Positions 1 to 7,503 of a stretch of DNA of 51,246 nt are shown in pieces. Below the pieces are notes generated by a model, which saw only the letters and a program-made list of their open reading frames with translations, did no database searches and was not told the origin of the DNA. The DNA comes from an uncultured Prevotellaceae bacterium (GTDB lineage Bacteria > Bacteroidota > Bacteroidia > Bacteroidales > Bacteroidaceae): the NCBI GenBank assembly GCA_947167455.1, contig CAMVIB010000018.1, positions 1-51,246 of the forward strand, in the 5' to 3' direction. A program made the translations under genes and the position numbers. Position 1 is the stretch's first letter; every line of letters starts with the position of its first letter.

Positions 1-2
1 CG

Positions 3-302
3 TTTGTCTTCGAGAAGGTCGATGCCGTACCTCGTCATCCTGGCCAGCTGTATGAAGCCATAGCCTATGCCGTGCTCTTCTTCATCATGTGGACACTACA
101 CAAACGGATGCCAGAGAAGATAGGTACCGGCTGGTATTTCGGCTTCTGTCTGACGTATATCTTCACCTTCCGTTTCTTCATCGAGTACACCAAGGAGATA
201 CAAGAAGCCTTCGAGGCATCGCTGCCCATCGATATGGGTCAGATACTCTCCATCCCGTTTATCATCCTCGGTGTGTACTGCATGCTAAGAGCCCGCAAAT
301 GA
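3..302 (+). CDS. lgt: Prolipoprotein diacylglyceryl transferase, C-terminal part
   Basis: Partial gene, open at the left edge of the window. Lgt is the inner-membrane enzyme that transfers diacylglycerol from phosphatidylglycerol to the lipobox cysteine of prolipoproteins. The reading frame shows the family hallmark RHPGQLYEA, a membrane segment ([10 protein letters not shown]), a [20 protein letters not shown] segment matching the conserved 'GRFFIE' region, and [12 protein letters not shown] near the C-terminus, then stops at 300-302. About 99 residues are present, so most of the enzyme lies upstream. Several lipoproteins in this window (serpin, SusD, GH105) would be its substrates. The assignment comes from motif recognition and is firm. 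Confidence 0.93.
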   Translation, partial: FVFEKVDAVPRHPGQLYEAIAYAVLFFIMWTLHKRMPEKIGTGWYFGFCLTYIFTFRFFIEYTKEIQEAFEASLPIDMGQILSIPFIILGVYCMLRARK

Positions 303-327
303 AAACACATATCTTTCAAAAGAGACG

Positions 328-467
328 ATGAAACAAGAAAATTTATCTTCCTCCTGATTGCTGCCCTTGCATTCGCCTCTTGTCGTCCAACGGCACGGCA
401 GGCGGTGGGTCTTATTAAATCCAATGGAAATACACATAAAATGCAATCTCCAATACAATCGTTATGA
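328..467 (+). pseudogene. Frameshifted small lipoprotein remnant
   Basis: An ATG at 328 opens MKQE and then runs into a stop after nine codons. One base off, the frame reads KFIFLLIAALAFASC, a textbook lipoprotein signal peptide with its cysteine codon at 381-383, continuing to a stop at 465-467. A single missing base in the A/T-rich stretch at about 337-342 would join the two parts into MKQEKFIFLLIAALAFASC. The remainder (RPTARQAVGLIKSNG...) is short and unrecognised. It begins 25 bases after lgt. Either the gene is broken or there is a sequencing error in the A run. The last 53 bases overlap an opposite-strand remnant, so its true end is uncertain. Confidence 0.45.
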
Positions 468-705
468 TTGACAGGAGGGAAAGGGAGCCGATGATGTAGA
501 ACACACGTTGTGACAGCCAGATACCCTCGTTATTCCTCACAATGTCCGTAAGTCTGTGACCTTGCTTCTGCCATAGCGCTTCCTGCTGTTTGTGGTGTAT
601 GCATCGATGGGCGTGCCAGGGGTGCGTTTCGAGCTGATATCTGTTGTGACTGCCGCCAGTGGCAGTATGTACAGGTACGACCGTCTGAGTGGAGGGGAAA
701 CGTAA
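415..705 (-). pseudogene. Headless membrane-protein remnant
   Basis: On the minus strand a frame is open for 96 codons without any Met, from just after a TGA near 706 to a TAA at 415-417. It reads like real protein at its end: WQKQGHRLTDIVRNNEGIWL followed by a hydrophobic helix (VFYIIGSLSLLSIITIVLE) and a short charged-free tail ending FHWI. I do not recognise the family. With no start codon or signal, I take it as the C-terminal remnant of a gene with one membrane segment. It is the first of several decayed pieces between lgt and the AAA-ATPase-like gene. It could be a chance open frame; compositional support is moderate only. Confidence 0.33.
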
Positions 706-741
706 TCATGCTGAGCCATACGGCATCGGTGAGCACCGTCG

Positions 742-966
742 TGTGTACGTAAATGTGTATGTAAACCATGATCTATTGCATTAAAACACACAAATAATCA
801 CGTTTTACATACACATCCTGCACATTTTACATACACACCCTAACTCATTGTATATATGCCTAATATCCATATTATGTGTATGTAAAACAACATTTTCATC
901 AAATATATTGTAGAAAATGCGCCATGACTTGTCACTTTTACATACACACCCGCCTTTACATACACA
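742..966. repeat. Cluster of 12-bp repeats TGTGTATGTAAA in both orientations
   Basis: Six exact copies of TGTGTATGTAAA or its complement lie within 225 bases: + at 754-765 and 875-886, - at 804-815, 826-837, 937-948 and 955-966. A one-mismatch copy (TGTGTACGTAAA) at 742-753 is tandem with the 754 copy. No convincing gene spans the region; the opposite-strand frames here merely translate the repeats into 'GVCVK'-like strings. The arrangement resembles a cluster of protein-binding sites or replication iterons, but the function is unknown. Confidence 0.8.
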
Positions 967-1134
967 CCCACGCCTGTCGATACACATATCCCGGGCTTGC
1001 GAAGCGGTAAGGCGTTGCAGTCCGGCCGTCTGACCAAGAACGCAATACCATTAGCAGATGTCGCGGCATGTTCTGCAGTCAAAACCCACAACCGGCAAGG
1101 GGGGTGACTTATTCCTTTGAACGAGCATAGACAA

Positions 1135-1216
1135 TCCCCTAGGCGAGTAACATTACTCCCCTAGGCGAGTAATACAACTCCCCTAGGCGAGTATCATAAC
1201 TCCCCTAGGGGGCTTT
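1135..1216. repeat. 22-bp-period array of imperfect palindromes
   Basis: TCCCCTAGGCGAGTA occurs at 1135, 1157 and 1179, with a diverged fourth copy at 1201 (TCCCCTAGGGGGC). The period is exactly 22 bases, two helical turns. The core ACTCCCCTAGGCGAGT is a 16-bp palindrome with one mismatched pair, and an inverted partial copy (CCTTAGGGGAGT) follows at about 1225-1236. The spacer between cores is only about 6 bases, so this is not a CRISPR array. It lies 130 bases downstream of the lipoprotein gene (minus strand) and 170 bases from the 12-bp repeat cluster. Nothing else is visible in 967-1134 or 1240-1362. Confidence 0.85.
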
Positions 1217-1362
1217 GCGTATCACCTTAGGGGAGTGGCAAATACCTCGATATAATTTATATGTCAGCCCTCTACCACTTTGAGCAAACGCTTGTGTACA
1301 CAGCGCAAGGCTTGATAATACAATAAAAACTCTTAGTCTCATTATGATAATAGTTTATGAAT

Positions 1363-1758
1363 TCAATAATTGCAGAGATTAACCTTATGTGCTCGTATAG
1401 GCGTGGAGTATGTAGCAGGCAAATCACGTTCTTGATAGAATTCGAAATCAATTAGTTGGATGCTTATCGTGTCACCCCGTGAGAGTTCTATGTCAACATC
1501 CTTTTTGGGGAACTCAATCAGTGTCATCCTTGGGAAGATGCCTATAGGGATTGTAGAATCGTTGAGTTCATAAGGAACTCCCACGATTAGTCCTTCGACA
1601 GTGTCATCAACGACATTTATTTCCACTTCGAAACACCCTTCTGCGCTAAGATGAGAAGATTCCTTCTGTGTCATCTCCTGTTTGCCGCATGAAATGACTA
1701 TGATGCATAACACAACTATTAGTATAATGTAATTGATAGCTTTGATGATTACTTTCAT
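1363..1758 (-). CDS. Small lipoprotein of unknown function
   Basis: 131 residues from the ATG at 1758. I prefer this start over an upstream one at 1788 because it places the hydrophobic stretch (YIILIVVLCIIVIS) directly at the N-terminus, ending in a lipobox-like VISC with Cys at residue 24. The mature part is about 105 residues, acidic, with short beta-like segments (FEVEINVVDDTVEGLIVGV, DIELSRGDTISIQLIDF) and no recognised domain. It is probably a periplasmic or outer-membrane-anchored lipoprotein. The codon use is AT-richer than the large genes to the right, consistent with the accessory character of this stretch. No promoter of the TAnnTTTG type was found just upstream. Confidence 0.6.
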   Translation of the reverse strand: MKVIIKAINYIILIVVLCIIVISCGKQEMTQKESSHLSAEGCFEVEINVVDDTVEGLIVGVPYELNDSTIPIGIFPRMTLIEFPKKDVDIELSRGDTISIQLIDFEFYQERDLPATYSTPIRAHKVNLCNY

Positions 1759-1887
1759 TTGACTATTGTATCTTGAAGTGATTGCCACATGTTATGGTTC
1801 TCTTACCGCAAAATTGGCATATACGCTGTTGAGCAGTTCTATGGGCGGTTCTTGAGCAGTAACATTTCCATAGCCATTATTACTAAT

Positions 1888-2097
1888 TTATAATATTATG
1901 TCGCCATAGAAGTAGATGTCCTCATATTTGAGACGCGGCTCGTAGATGCAGGAGATTGTTGCCGTCTGTTTGACGATGCCCAGACTGTTGGCAACATCCT
2001 TCTCAAAAAAGACAAACCCTTCGGCATCGAGAAGCTGTAGCGTGCAGCCCGTGCAGAGGACAGGGATGGCTGTTTGGAACTGCGTGTCAGGTCCGCG
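1888..2097 (-). pseudogene. C-terminal gene remnant in frame after the serpin stop
   Basis: Immediately after the serpin TGA (2098-2100) and in the same frame, 69 codons stay open to a TAA at 1888-1890. The product reads RGPDTQFQTAIPVLC... then a beta-rich end with KQTATISCIYEPRLKYEDIY and FYGDIIL. There is no start codon. It looks like the tail of a different secreted beta-sheet protein rather than part of a serpin, since serpins end shortly after the FTGIYNG-type strand seen here. It may be the right-hand half of a gene whose left-hand half is the remnant at 3410-3537. Readthrough of the serpin stop is possible but unsupported. Confidence 0.45.
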
Positions 2098-3381
2098 TCA
2101 GCCGTTGTAGATTCCTGTGAAAAGGATTAGACCTGTCATACTGTCTGTGATGTAGAACAGGAAAGGCCGAGTGGCGTTGAATACTTTGTGACGCCCGGAG
2201 GATGTTGCACTTACTCCTATCAGCGTAGCGGCTGCGGCTTCCGTGCCTTCCTCAGTCACGTCAATGCATGCTTTCTGAAGCATCATCGAGACAAACAGGC
2301 TCGCGTCAGGTGACACGTTCGTGATTTGTGCCCGTTCAGAGAATAAACGTTTCACCCCCATGTCTTGCAAGGCCGTCCTTAGTTCATCAGAGAACGATGA
2401 CTCAACAGAAAATCTCGGCAACGCCAATTCCACTTCCTCGTCTTTCATCAGGGTGTGGATTTCTGCTATCCTTGCTGATGTCATGCCGCTGAGTAGTGTC
2501 GTCAGGCCGTCGGCGCTGTGCGGCAGCACGGCCGTCATTACAAAACGGCTTCCGCAATAGGGCAATTCTACTGCCGCATAATCGTCGGTCCGAAGGTAAT
2601 GCAGCCTGTTCGTAAGATGCATAATATGCTTCGGGACTGTGGTAACCATACCGCCAGCCATACGTTGAAAAGCACCCTTCTGCGTATATTCCTTAGGGAA
2701 TGGCCAGACCCATAAGCCTTTGAAATAGACTGCATTCAGCCAGAATGTCACCATGCGCTCGTCTATCGCGTCGTCGCTTATTATCTGTGGTATCAGGCCC
2801 TTGGTGTGTTCTTTGCACCACTCATTGAGGCGGCTGGCCACGGCTCCGGCATTGTCGAAATCCATTGTTGAAACATTGGCATCATAGTAGTTGCTCATAA
2901 TATGGCTATATTCTCTGTAGAGACGGTATTTCTGGTTGACGCAGCATGAGTTGGCAAGCTCCAATGTCAGGCTGTCGTCATGCACCGACAGACCGTGCTG
3001 TATGCTCGCACAGATGTCTGTCAGGGCGTTGTGCCTGTCTGGCGAAAACCCCAGTGCCTTCACCACCTCATCACGGGTCTCGCCTTCGGCACCTTCGATG
3101 ACCATAGAGAGTGCCACTGCCATACTCAGCGGCGATGCCACTATGCTGCCATTTGCCTTGTGCCAAAGCTGGCGCGTGAGCCGCAGTGCGAAATCATTCA
3201 AAGGCTGTGCCTCTGTGCGTTGCACTTCGCTGATGGGCCAGTCAATGATGGGAGCTGTGACATTGCCGCCCGTAATGGCTTGCTGACCGTTATTCGACTC
3301 TTCGCTATCAGAAGAGCATGATGACTGGCTTGCAGACAGTACGAAACAAGCCAGTGCTAACAACATTAATCTCTTGTTCAT
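2098..3381 (-). CDS. Serpin-family protease inhibitor, lipoprotein form
   Basis: 427 residues from the ATG at 3381; the longer frame to 3423 is rejected because this start gives a normal signal (MNKRLMLLALACFVLSASQSSC, Cys 22) and clears the stop of an upstream remnant at 3410. Serpins trap proteases by a cleaved reactive-centre loop. Visible family features: TLELANSC...NYYDANVSTMDF, FWLNAVYFKGLWVWPF, and the hinge EEGTEAAAAT at about residues 377-386 followed by VFNATRPFLFYITD. Counting from hinge Gly as P15 puts P1-P1' at Thr-Ser near residue 393, suggesting a target preferring small residues; this is inferred. The hinge is rich in small residues, so it is probably an inhibitory serpin, exposed on the cell envelope and possibly guarding against host or competitor proteases. 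Confidence 0.93.
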   Translation of the reverse strand: MNKRLMLLALACFVLSASQSSCSSDSEESNNGQQAITGGNVTAPIIDWPISEVQRTEAQPLNDFALRLTRQLWHKANGSIVASPLSMAVALSMVIEGAEGETRDEVVKALGFSPDRHNALTDICASIQHGLSVHDDSLTLELANSCCVNQKYRLYREYSHIMSNYYDANVSTMDFDNAGAVASRLNEWCKEHTKGLIPQIISDDAIDERMVTFWLNAVYFKGLWVWPFPKEYTQKGAFQRMAGGMVTTVPKHIMHLTNRLHYLRTDDYAAVELPYCGSRFVMTAVLPHSADGLTTLLSGMTSARIAEIHTLMKDEEVELALPRFSVESSFSDELRTALQDMGVKRLFSERAQITNVSPDASLFVSMMLQKACIDVTEEGTEAAAATLIGVSATSSGRHKVFNATRPFLFYITDSMTGLILFTGIYNG

Positions 3382-3409
3382 GACATAAGTGTTTTTATCA
3401 GATGGAAAG

Positions 3410-3537
3410 TTACCAGTTGGCATCCACGGACAGGCTATAGATGGGTGTGCGTGTGTTGAGATACGGGGCGAGGTCGATGGTGTCGGACTTTGTAAAGTTC
3501 AGATGCATCATGGAGCTGCGTGTGGCGTATTTAGCTT
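3410..3537 (-). pseudogene. C-terminal gene remnant upstream of the serpin
   Basis: Open for about 41 codons from just after a TAG near 3538-3540 to a TAA at 3410-3412: KAKYATRSS, MMHLNFTKSDTIDLAPYL, NTRTPIYSLSVDANW. Two adjacent ATGs at 3508-3511 could start a 33-residue peptide, but there is no signal or promoter. The composition resembles the beta-rich tail of a secreted Bacteroidales protein. It ends 28 bases before the serpin start and is in the same orientation. Together with the remnant after the serpin it suggests an older gene now interrupted. Confidence 0.4.
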
Positions 3538-3549
3538 TCTATAAAAGAG

Positions 3550-3888
3550 CTACTTTATTATTGCCTTGCCTTCCAATTGAATACCTGAAATATTTGTTTT
3601 AACCACATAGATGCCTGATGGCCATCCAGTGGTTGATATGTTTTGCGGTAAACCTTTCATGTTTTCATTGACAACAATATTACCCGTTTGCATATTGGAC
3701 ACAAAGACATGGTAATTTGCGTCTGCATAGTATTTTTCAATATTGCCAGTTCCGTTATAATCATTGCAATTATCTGATGTATTGACAATGTCTAATATCA
3801 AAGCTCCATCATTAGCTGGTGCAGGAGCGGTCAGGGCGGCAGGCTGTTGTGGTATCGTATAGATTTGGTCGGGACATAGTTTTGTCAT
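3550..3888 (-). pseudogene. C-terminal fragment of a secreted protein with T9SS-like tail
   Basis: 112 residues from the ATG at 3888, with no signal peptide or membrane segment. The last part (NMQTGNIVVNENMKGLPQ, then WPSGIYVVKTNISGIQLEGKAIIK up to the end) has the shape of a C-terminal type IX secretion sorting domain: an SGIY-type turn followed by a short basic beta strand at the very end. Such tails direct secretion only when attached to an N-terminal signal peptide, which is missing here, so I read this as the remaining end of a larger secreted protein. AT-rich compared with neighbours. A short true gene is possible. Confidence 0.5.
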
Positions 3889-4140
3889 GATGTTCTACTT
3901 TAATAAGGATGTGAATACAATTACTTTTTTGTCTTTGTTGTGTCGTAGTATGTTCATATCTATATACAACCGATTACGGCAAAACATTACTCTCGCGAGC
4001 GACTTTTTTTGCATGCGAGCGCAACTTTTAACTTCCCGTCTGGTTCCTGGAGCCGCGCGGCCGCTACCGCTGTCTCGCGCACCCACGGGATGAAAGCTTT
4101 TATTGCATAGCCAGACATGTAAACCGATCATCTTATTCTC
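3889..4140. other. Intergenic stretch with a GC-rich block
   Basis: No supported gene. The AT-rich flank (3889-3990) changes abruptly to a GC-rich block (about 4020-4100). Two near copies of GCGAGCGAC/GCGAGCGCAAC lie at 3995-4003 and 4015-4025, separated by a run of T. The block could be a spacer repeat found elsewhere in the genome; the window holds no second copy that I can see. Confidence 0.4.
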
Positions 4141-4910
4141 CTATCTCCCTATTCCTTTATAATTCACCCGTCCGTCCTCAATGTACAGGCCATGTGAAGG
4201 CGGGGCTGCGAGACGCCGGCCGGAGAGGTCGAAGGACTGCTTAAGTGAGGAGTGTGTAGAGTCGGTCTTTTGTGCAGATATACCTGTAAAAGGTTCAGCA
4301 ATGTCAATAGAGAAATCGGTGTATGTATCATCGGTGCTGAAAAATGGGAATGTGATATCAACGTTCCCTTTCGCTACGCCATCGCCGAATGGAGGCAATG
4401 CAACGATTCGCAAAGATACCTTATGAGAGTTATAGTCTTTCATCGCATAAATATAATTGTGAGGGCCAGTTGGCATCTCCATGCTTCCACGAATGCGCAG
4501 GCTATAGTATTCTCCATCATCACCAGGCTCAAGTGCATAGGTAAGCCGGTCATCTTGTGAATCCTGGCTTTCTGTTTCTGCCAGTAGTGTTCCCCAATGC
4601 CCATGCCATGGAAGCCCGAATGTCATAGGAAAAAAGGACGTACCGTCACGCGTGATGGCGTATGCCACATGGCTTGACCTGGAATTGATATTACTTACAT
4701 CATCCGGGAAGAGAATGGGTTTGGCGGCAGAGCCGATCCCCTCTATCCATTCCATGTAAAAGGTCTCTGATGGTTCCGACTCATCAATTCTCTTGGCGGA
4801 GATGTACAGTGTACGAAGCTGTATGCCGTTGCATTCGAGAGTGGAGACGCTTGTCACTGCACATTTCCAGCGACGATCCGGGGAGAGGTCGTATATTCTA
4901 CAGGACGCAT
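4141..4910 (-). pseudogene. Secreted protein with T9SS-like tail, N-terminus missing
   Basis: A frame open from after a TAA at about 4915 to the stop at 4141. Only a GTG (4855-4857) and no ATG is available near its head, and the residues before it (YDLSPDRRWKCAVTSV) also look coding. The body contains FYMEWIEGIGSAAKPILF, the 'EGIGS' signature I associate with short Bacteroidales T9SS-tailed proteins, and the end is SFDLSGRRLAAPPSHGLYIE, a canonical tail (LSGRR...GLYI). There is no signal peptide, so secretion is not possible as it stands. I judge it a 5'-truncated pseudogene of about 255 codons; an intact gene starting at GTG would make a 238-residue protein without export signal. Function unknown. 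Confidence 0.55.
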
Positions 4911-4999
4911 ACAGTTATAAGACCTGAACCTGAGAACTTGAAGGATGTTGATGAGTGGATAAAGACCATTTGACGGGTAAATTGCCGCCGTTTCACTCT

Positions 5000-6580
5000 T
5001 CACTCTATCTCCCAGTCCTCGATGGTTAGCGTCTCCATGGAGAAGCGTATTCCGGCCTTGCGGACGGGACGCGCGTCCGTCTGGTAGGGAATGGCGTAAC
5101 CGCGTGAGTTGATCTGTTCGAGAGCCTCGCGGGCGGTGCCGTTTACCTTAAGCTCCATGACGTAGATGGCATCGGGCATCTTGACGACGATGTCGATGCG
5201 TCCGCGTATGGTCTTGACCTGTGTGCGCACATAGACGTTGAGCATGGAGAAGATGAGGTAGAAGGTCCACTCGTAGAAGCCCTCGGCCTTGGCGACGTCG
5301 GCGAGTTTTTTCTTGAAGCCCTCGATGTATGGCAGTCCGGCGAAGTAGGCCTGCATCTCGCGAAGGGCGAGGTCGAGGTCGCGGGCCTTGAGGGCACGGT
5401 AGAAACGTACCGCAAAGCCCACCTGCACGGATGCCGGCTGCAGACCGGTGTATGAAGGCATGAGTCCGAAGGCGAAGCCCACGCGCACCTCCTGGTTGGG
5501 GATTGAGAGCGTGAATGTATCTACCTCACGGTCATAGTCCTTTATGGTGAGGTAGCCCGACTGGTAGAGCAACGGCAGGGCGTCCGTCATGGCCTCCGTG
5601 GGTACGTCGAAGCCTGCCGCGGGAGCCTCGATGTGCTCCATGGCGGTGATGTCTGTGCGGAAGTGCTCCATCTGACGCAGCAGGAACGACGGCGTGCCCG
5701 TGTCGAACCAGTAATTGGCGACCTCCTTGTTGGCAAAGCACTTGAAGAGGCTGTAGGGGTTGTAGATGTCATCTGATACCTTTGCAAAGTGATAGCCGTC
5801 GTAGCGGCGCTTGAGCGTATCGTGCATCTGCTCGGGAGTCTGCCCGTATGCCTCGGCCAGCAGCGCGGTGTCCGGGGCGAGGGTGGTGGTGAGCTCCGTC
5901 TCGGTGATGCCGCAGATGGCCGCGAACTGCGGCAGCATGCTGATGTTGTTCAGGTTGTTGAGCGTGGAGAAGATGCTCAGCTGCGAAAACTTCGTGATGC
6001 CGGTGATGAAGCAGAAGCGTATCATCGCCTCGCTGGCCTTCAGAGTCTTGTAGAATTCCTGCATCACCTTGCGGAACGTGGGCAGCAGCTCGTCCTCATG
6101 CAGCACGTCGAGCAGCGGAGCGTCGTACTCGTCGATGACCACCACCACCTGCCGCCCTGTCTGCTCGTAGGCGCAACGGATGATGGCATCCAGCTTGTTG
6201 CCGGGCGTGGAAGTGGCAGGAGGGTTGTACTGCCGCTCGTAGGGCGAGAGGATATAGTGGAGATTGTCGGTGAGTGCCTCAGCCGACATCGAATCCTTGG
6301 CGCGGCTCATGTCCAGGTGAATCACGGGGTACTGCGTCCACTCCGTCTCCAGCTGCATCACCTTCAGACCCTCGAAGAGGTGGCGCTCGCCGCGGAAGAA
6401 TGAGCAGAAGGTCGTTGATAGCAGCGACTTGCCGAAGCGTCGCGGCCGTGAGAGGAAGATGTACTTAGACAGCTGTTGTGCGTGCCACATCAGGTCAGTC
6501 TTATCTACATATACACAACCCCTGTTGATAATCTCAGAGAATGTCTGAATGCCTATCGGATAACGTCGTTCTGTCTGCAT
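5000..6580 (-). CDS. AAA-ATPase-like / PD-(D/E)XK nuclease family protein
   Basis: 526 residues, intact. This family, very abundant in Bacteroidales, has an N-terminal AAA-ATPase-like domain and a C-terminal PD-(D/E)XK nuclease fold. Seen here: VYVDKTDL near residue 24, a P-loop-like SRPRRFGKSLL at about 45-54, a Walker B VVVVIDEYDAPLL around 145-157, an 'FCFITGITKFS' sensor segment, and the C-terminal RGRIDIVVKMPDAIYVMELKV (about 459-479) with Asp and Glu-x-Lys of the nuclease motif, then QINSRGYAIPY. The cellular role of the family is not established; defence or mobile DNA control is often guessed. It is monocistronic with a well-formed promoter at 6610-6640 and is the only intact enzyme gene in the remnant-rich stretch. 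Confidence 0.92.
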   Translation of the reverse strand: MQTERRYPIGIQTFSEIINRGCVYVDKTDLMWHAQQLSKYIFLSRPRRFGKSLLSTTFCSFFRGERHLFEGLKVMQLETEWTQYPVIHLDMSRAKDSMSAEALTDNLHYILSPYERQYNPPATSTPGNKLDAIIRCAYEQTGRQVVVVIDEYDAPLLDVLHEDELLPTFRKVMQEFYKTLKASEAMIRFCFITGITKFSQLSIFSTLNNLNNISMLPQFAAICGITETELTTTLAPDTALLAEAYGQTPEQMHDTLKRRYDGYHFAKVSDDIYNPYSLFKCFANKEVANYWFDTGTPSFLLRQMEHFRTDITAMEHIEAPAAGFDVPTEAMTDALPLLYQSGYLTIKDYDREVDTFTLSIPNQEVRVGFAFGLMPSYTGLQPASVQVGFAVRFYRALKARDLDLALREMQAYFAGLPYIEGFKKKLADVAKAEGFYEWTFYLIFSMLNVYVRTQVKTIRGRIDIVVKMPDAIYVMELKVNGTAREALEQINSRGYAIPYQTDARPVRKAGIRFSMETLTIEDWEIE

Positions 6581-6609
6581 GGATGTGATGGATTAGCGTG
6601 TGTAGGTCG

Positions 6610-6640
6610 CAAAGATAACGCTAATCTCGATAAGGCCAAA
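6610..6640 (-). promoter_or_regulatory. Bacteroidetes-type promoter of the AAA-ATPase-like gene
   Basis: On the minus strand TATCTTTG (6610-6617) matches the -7 consensus TAnnTTTG and TTTG (6637-6640) the -33 element, 19 bases apart. The start codon follows 29 bases downstream at 6580. This is the best-formed promoter in the window. Confidence 0.75.
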
Positions 6641-6648
6641 GCATGAAC

Positions 6649-7409
6649 TCAAAAAATAACATTTTTTTGCTTCGGGGCTTCCTTTTTGCTGACACCGTAT
6701 GCGTCTCCCGCCAGTGGCTGCATGCACAAATGCGGCCGTCCGCCCTCAATGTACAGACCACGAGCAGGCGGTGTTGCGAGGCGGCGGCCGGTGATATCGT
6801 GATAGTTTTTCCAACGCGATTCGTCTCCGAGTCTTGAGCGTTCATTGTATGACTTGCCATCTGCTATATGCCGGGCTGAAGGAATAAATATGCCATCCTC
6901 TGCGTTATAATTGCTCCTGTTGTATAGCGTATCGTTGCCAATGCGACAATAGTCAATCTGTGATGCCAGCGAGCCTATATCTATAGGTGTCACTGCATGG
7001 GCGTATGCGTTTCCGCCAATTGCTTCTGTCATGTATATATTTGGATTTGTCAAAGAACAGATGCGGCGTCGTCTCGCCGTCAAAGAGGAACCAAACCTTC
7101 TTGTTCTCCTCAAAGACGTAAAGCTGATAGTATTTATCGGTGAATGTTGGATGCCCCAGATATGGAAGCTGACGTTCTTGTTGGCACCACACCTTGCATA
7201 AACCCAGAACGGTCATAAGACCGTTACGCGCCAACCATTATTCTTTTTTTCATCTGTCTTATCGTTTTTCGGTTACAATGGAACCCCCCAATCAGAGTGT
7301 CATTCCCTGCTCCTATATTGGTATGTGTCTCGTCGTAGGCCACGGCCCTGAGACCTGCCCCCATATCGTGCATAGGAAGATGACTGTCAATGCTGATGTT
7401 TTCATACAT
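6649..7409 (-). pseudogene. Decayed secreted T9SS-tailed protein gene (several frameshifts)
   Basis: Three minus-strand pieces follow one another in different frames: MYENISIDSHLPMHDMG to GAGNDTLIGG (from 7409), then QLPYLGHPTFTDKYYQLYVF and NKKVWFLFDGETTPHLF (about 7190-7060), then NPNIYMTEAIGGNAYAHAVT through RWKNYHDITGRRLATPPARG and LYIEGGRPHLC (7045-6700). The change of frame near 7045-7060 falls where a TTTGACAAAT stretch could be read two ways. The final piece carries the T9SS-like tail ITGRR...GLYIEGG. The repeated partial motifs (a GxGNDTLIGG-type stretch, the tail) match those of the 4141-4910 remnant family. The gene is no longer translatable as one product. Function unknown. Confidence 0.45.
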
Positions 7410-7431
7410 GTGTCAAAAAAACGCCCGATTA

Positions 7432-7463
7432 TTGAGTTTTTTCACCGAAAAGTCATATCTTTG
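7432..7463 (+). promoter_or_regulatory. Promoter of the AraC-family gene
   Basis: TATCTTTG at 7456-7463 matches the Bacteroidetes -7 box, with TTG at 7432-7434 as -33 element about 21 bases upstream. The ATG of the regulator is at 7504, leaving a leader of roughly 35 bases. Confidence 0.65.
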
Positions 7464-7503
7464 CCGCGAAATACACAGCAACAGACATCTCAGAAGCGAA
7501 GAT

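Noticed and set aside
995..1060. tRNA-like stretch containing AGCGGTAAGGC
   Set aside because: The D-loop-like string is not followed by a fitting anticodon stem or a TTC-type T-loop, and no acceptor stem closes. At best a chance resemblance.
805..1091. Minus-strand reading frames with Cys/Val-Lys repeats
   Set aside because: The frames simply translate the 12-bp DNA repeats in two registers; no start signal and no protein-like remainder.
1135..1240. Possible CRISPR array
   Set aside because: Spacers would be only about 6 bases, units are palindromic and there are no cas genes in the window.
2098..3423. Longer serpin start at 3423
   Set aside because: It would put 14 hydrophilic residues before the signal peptide and overlap the stop of the upstream remnant at 3410.
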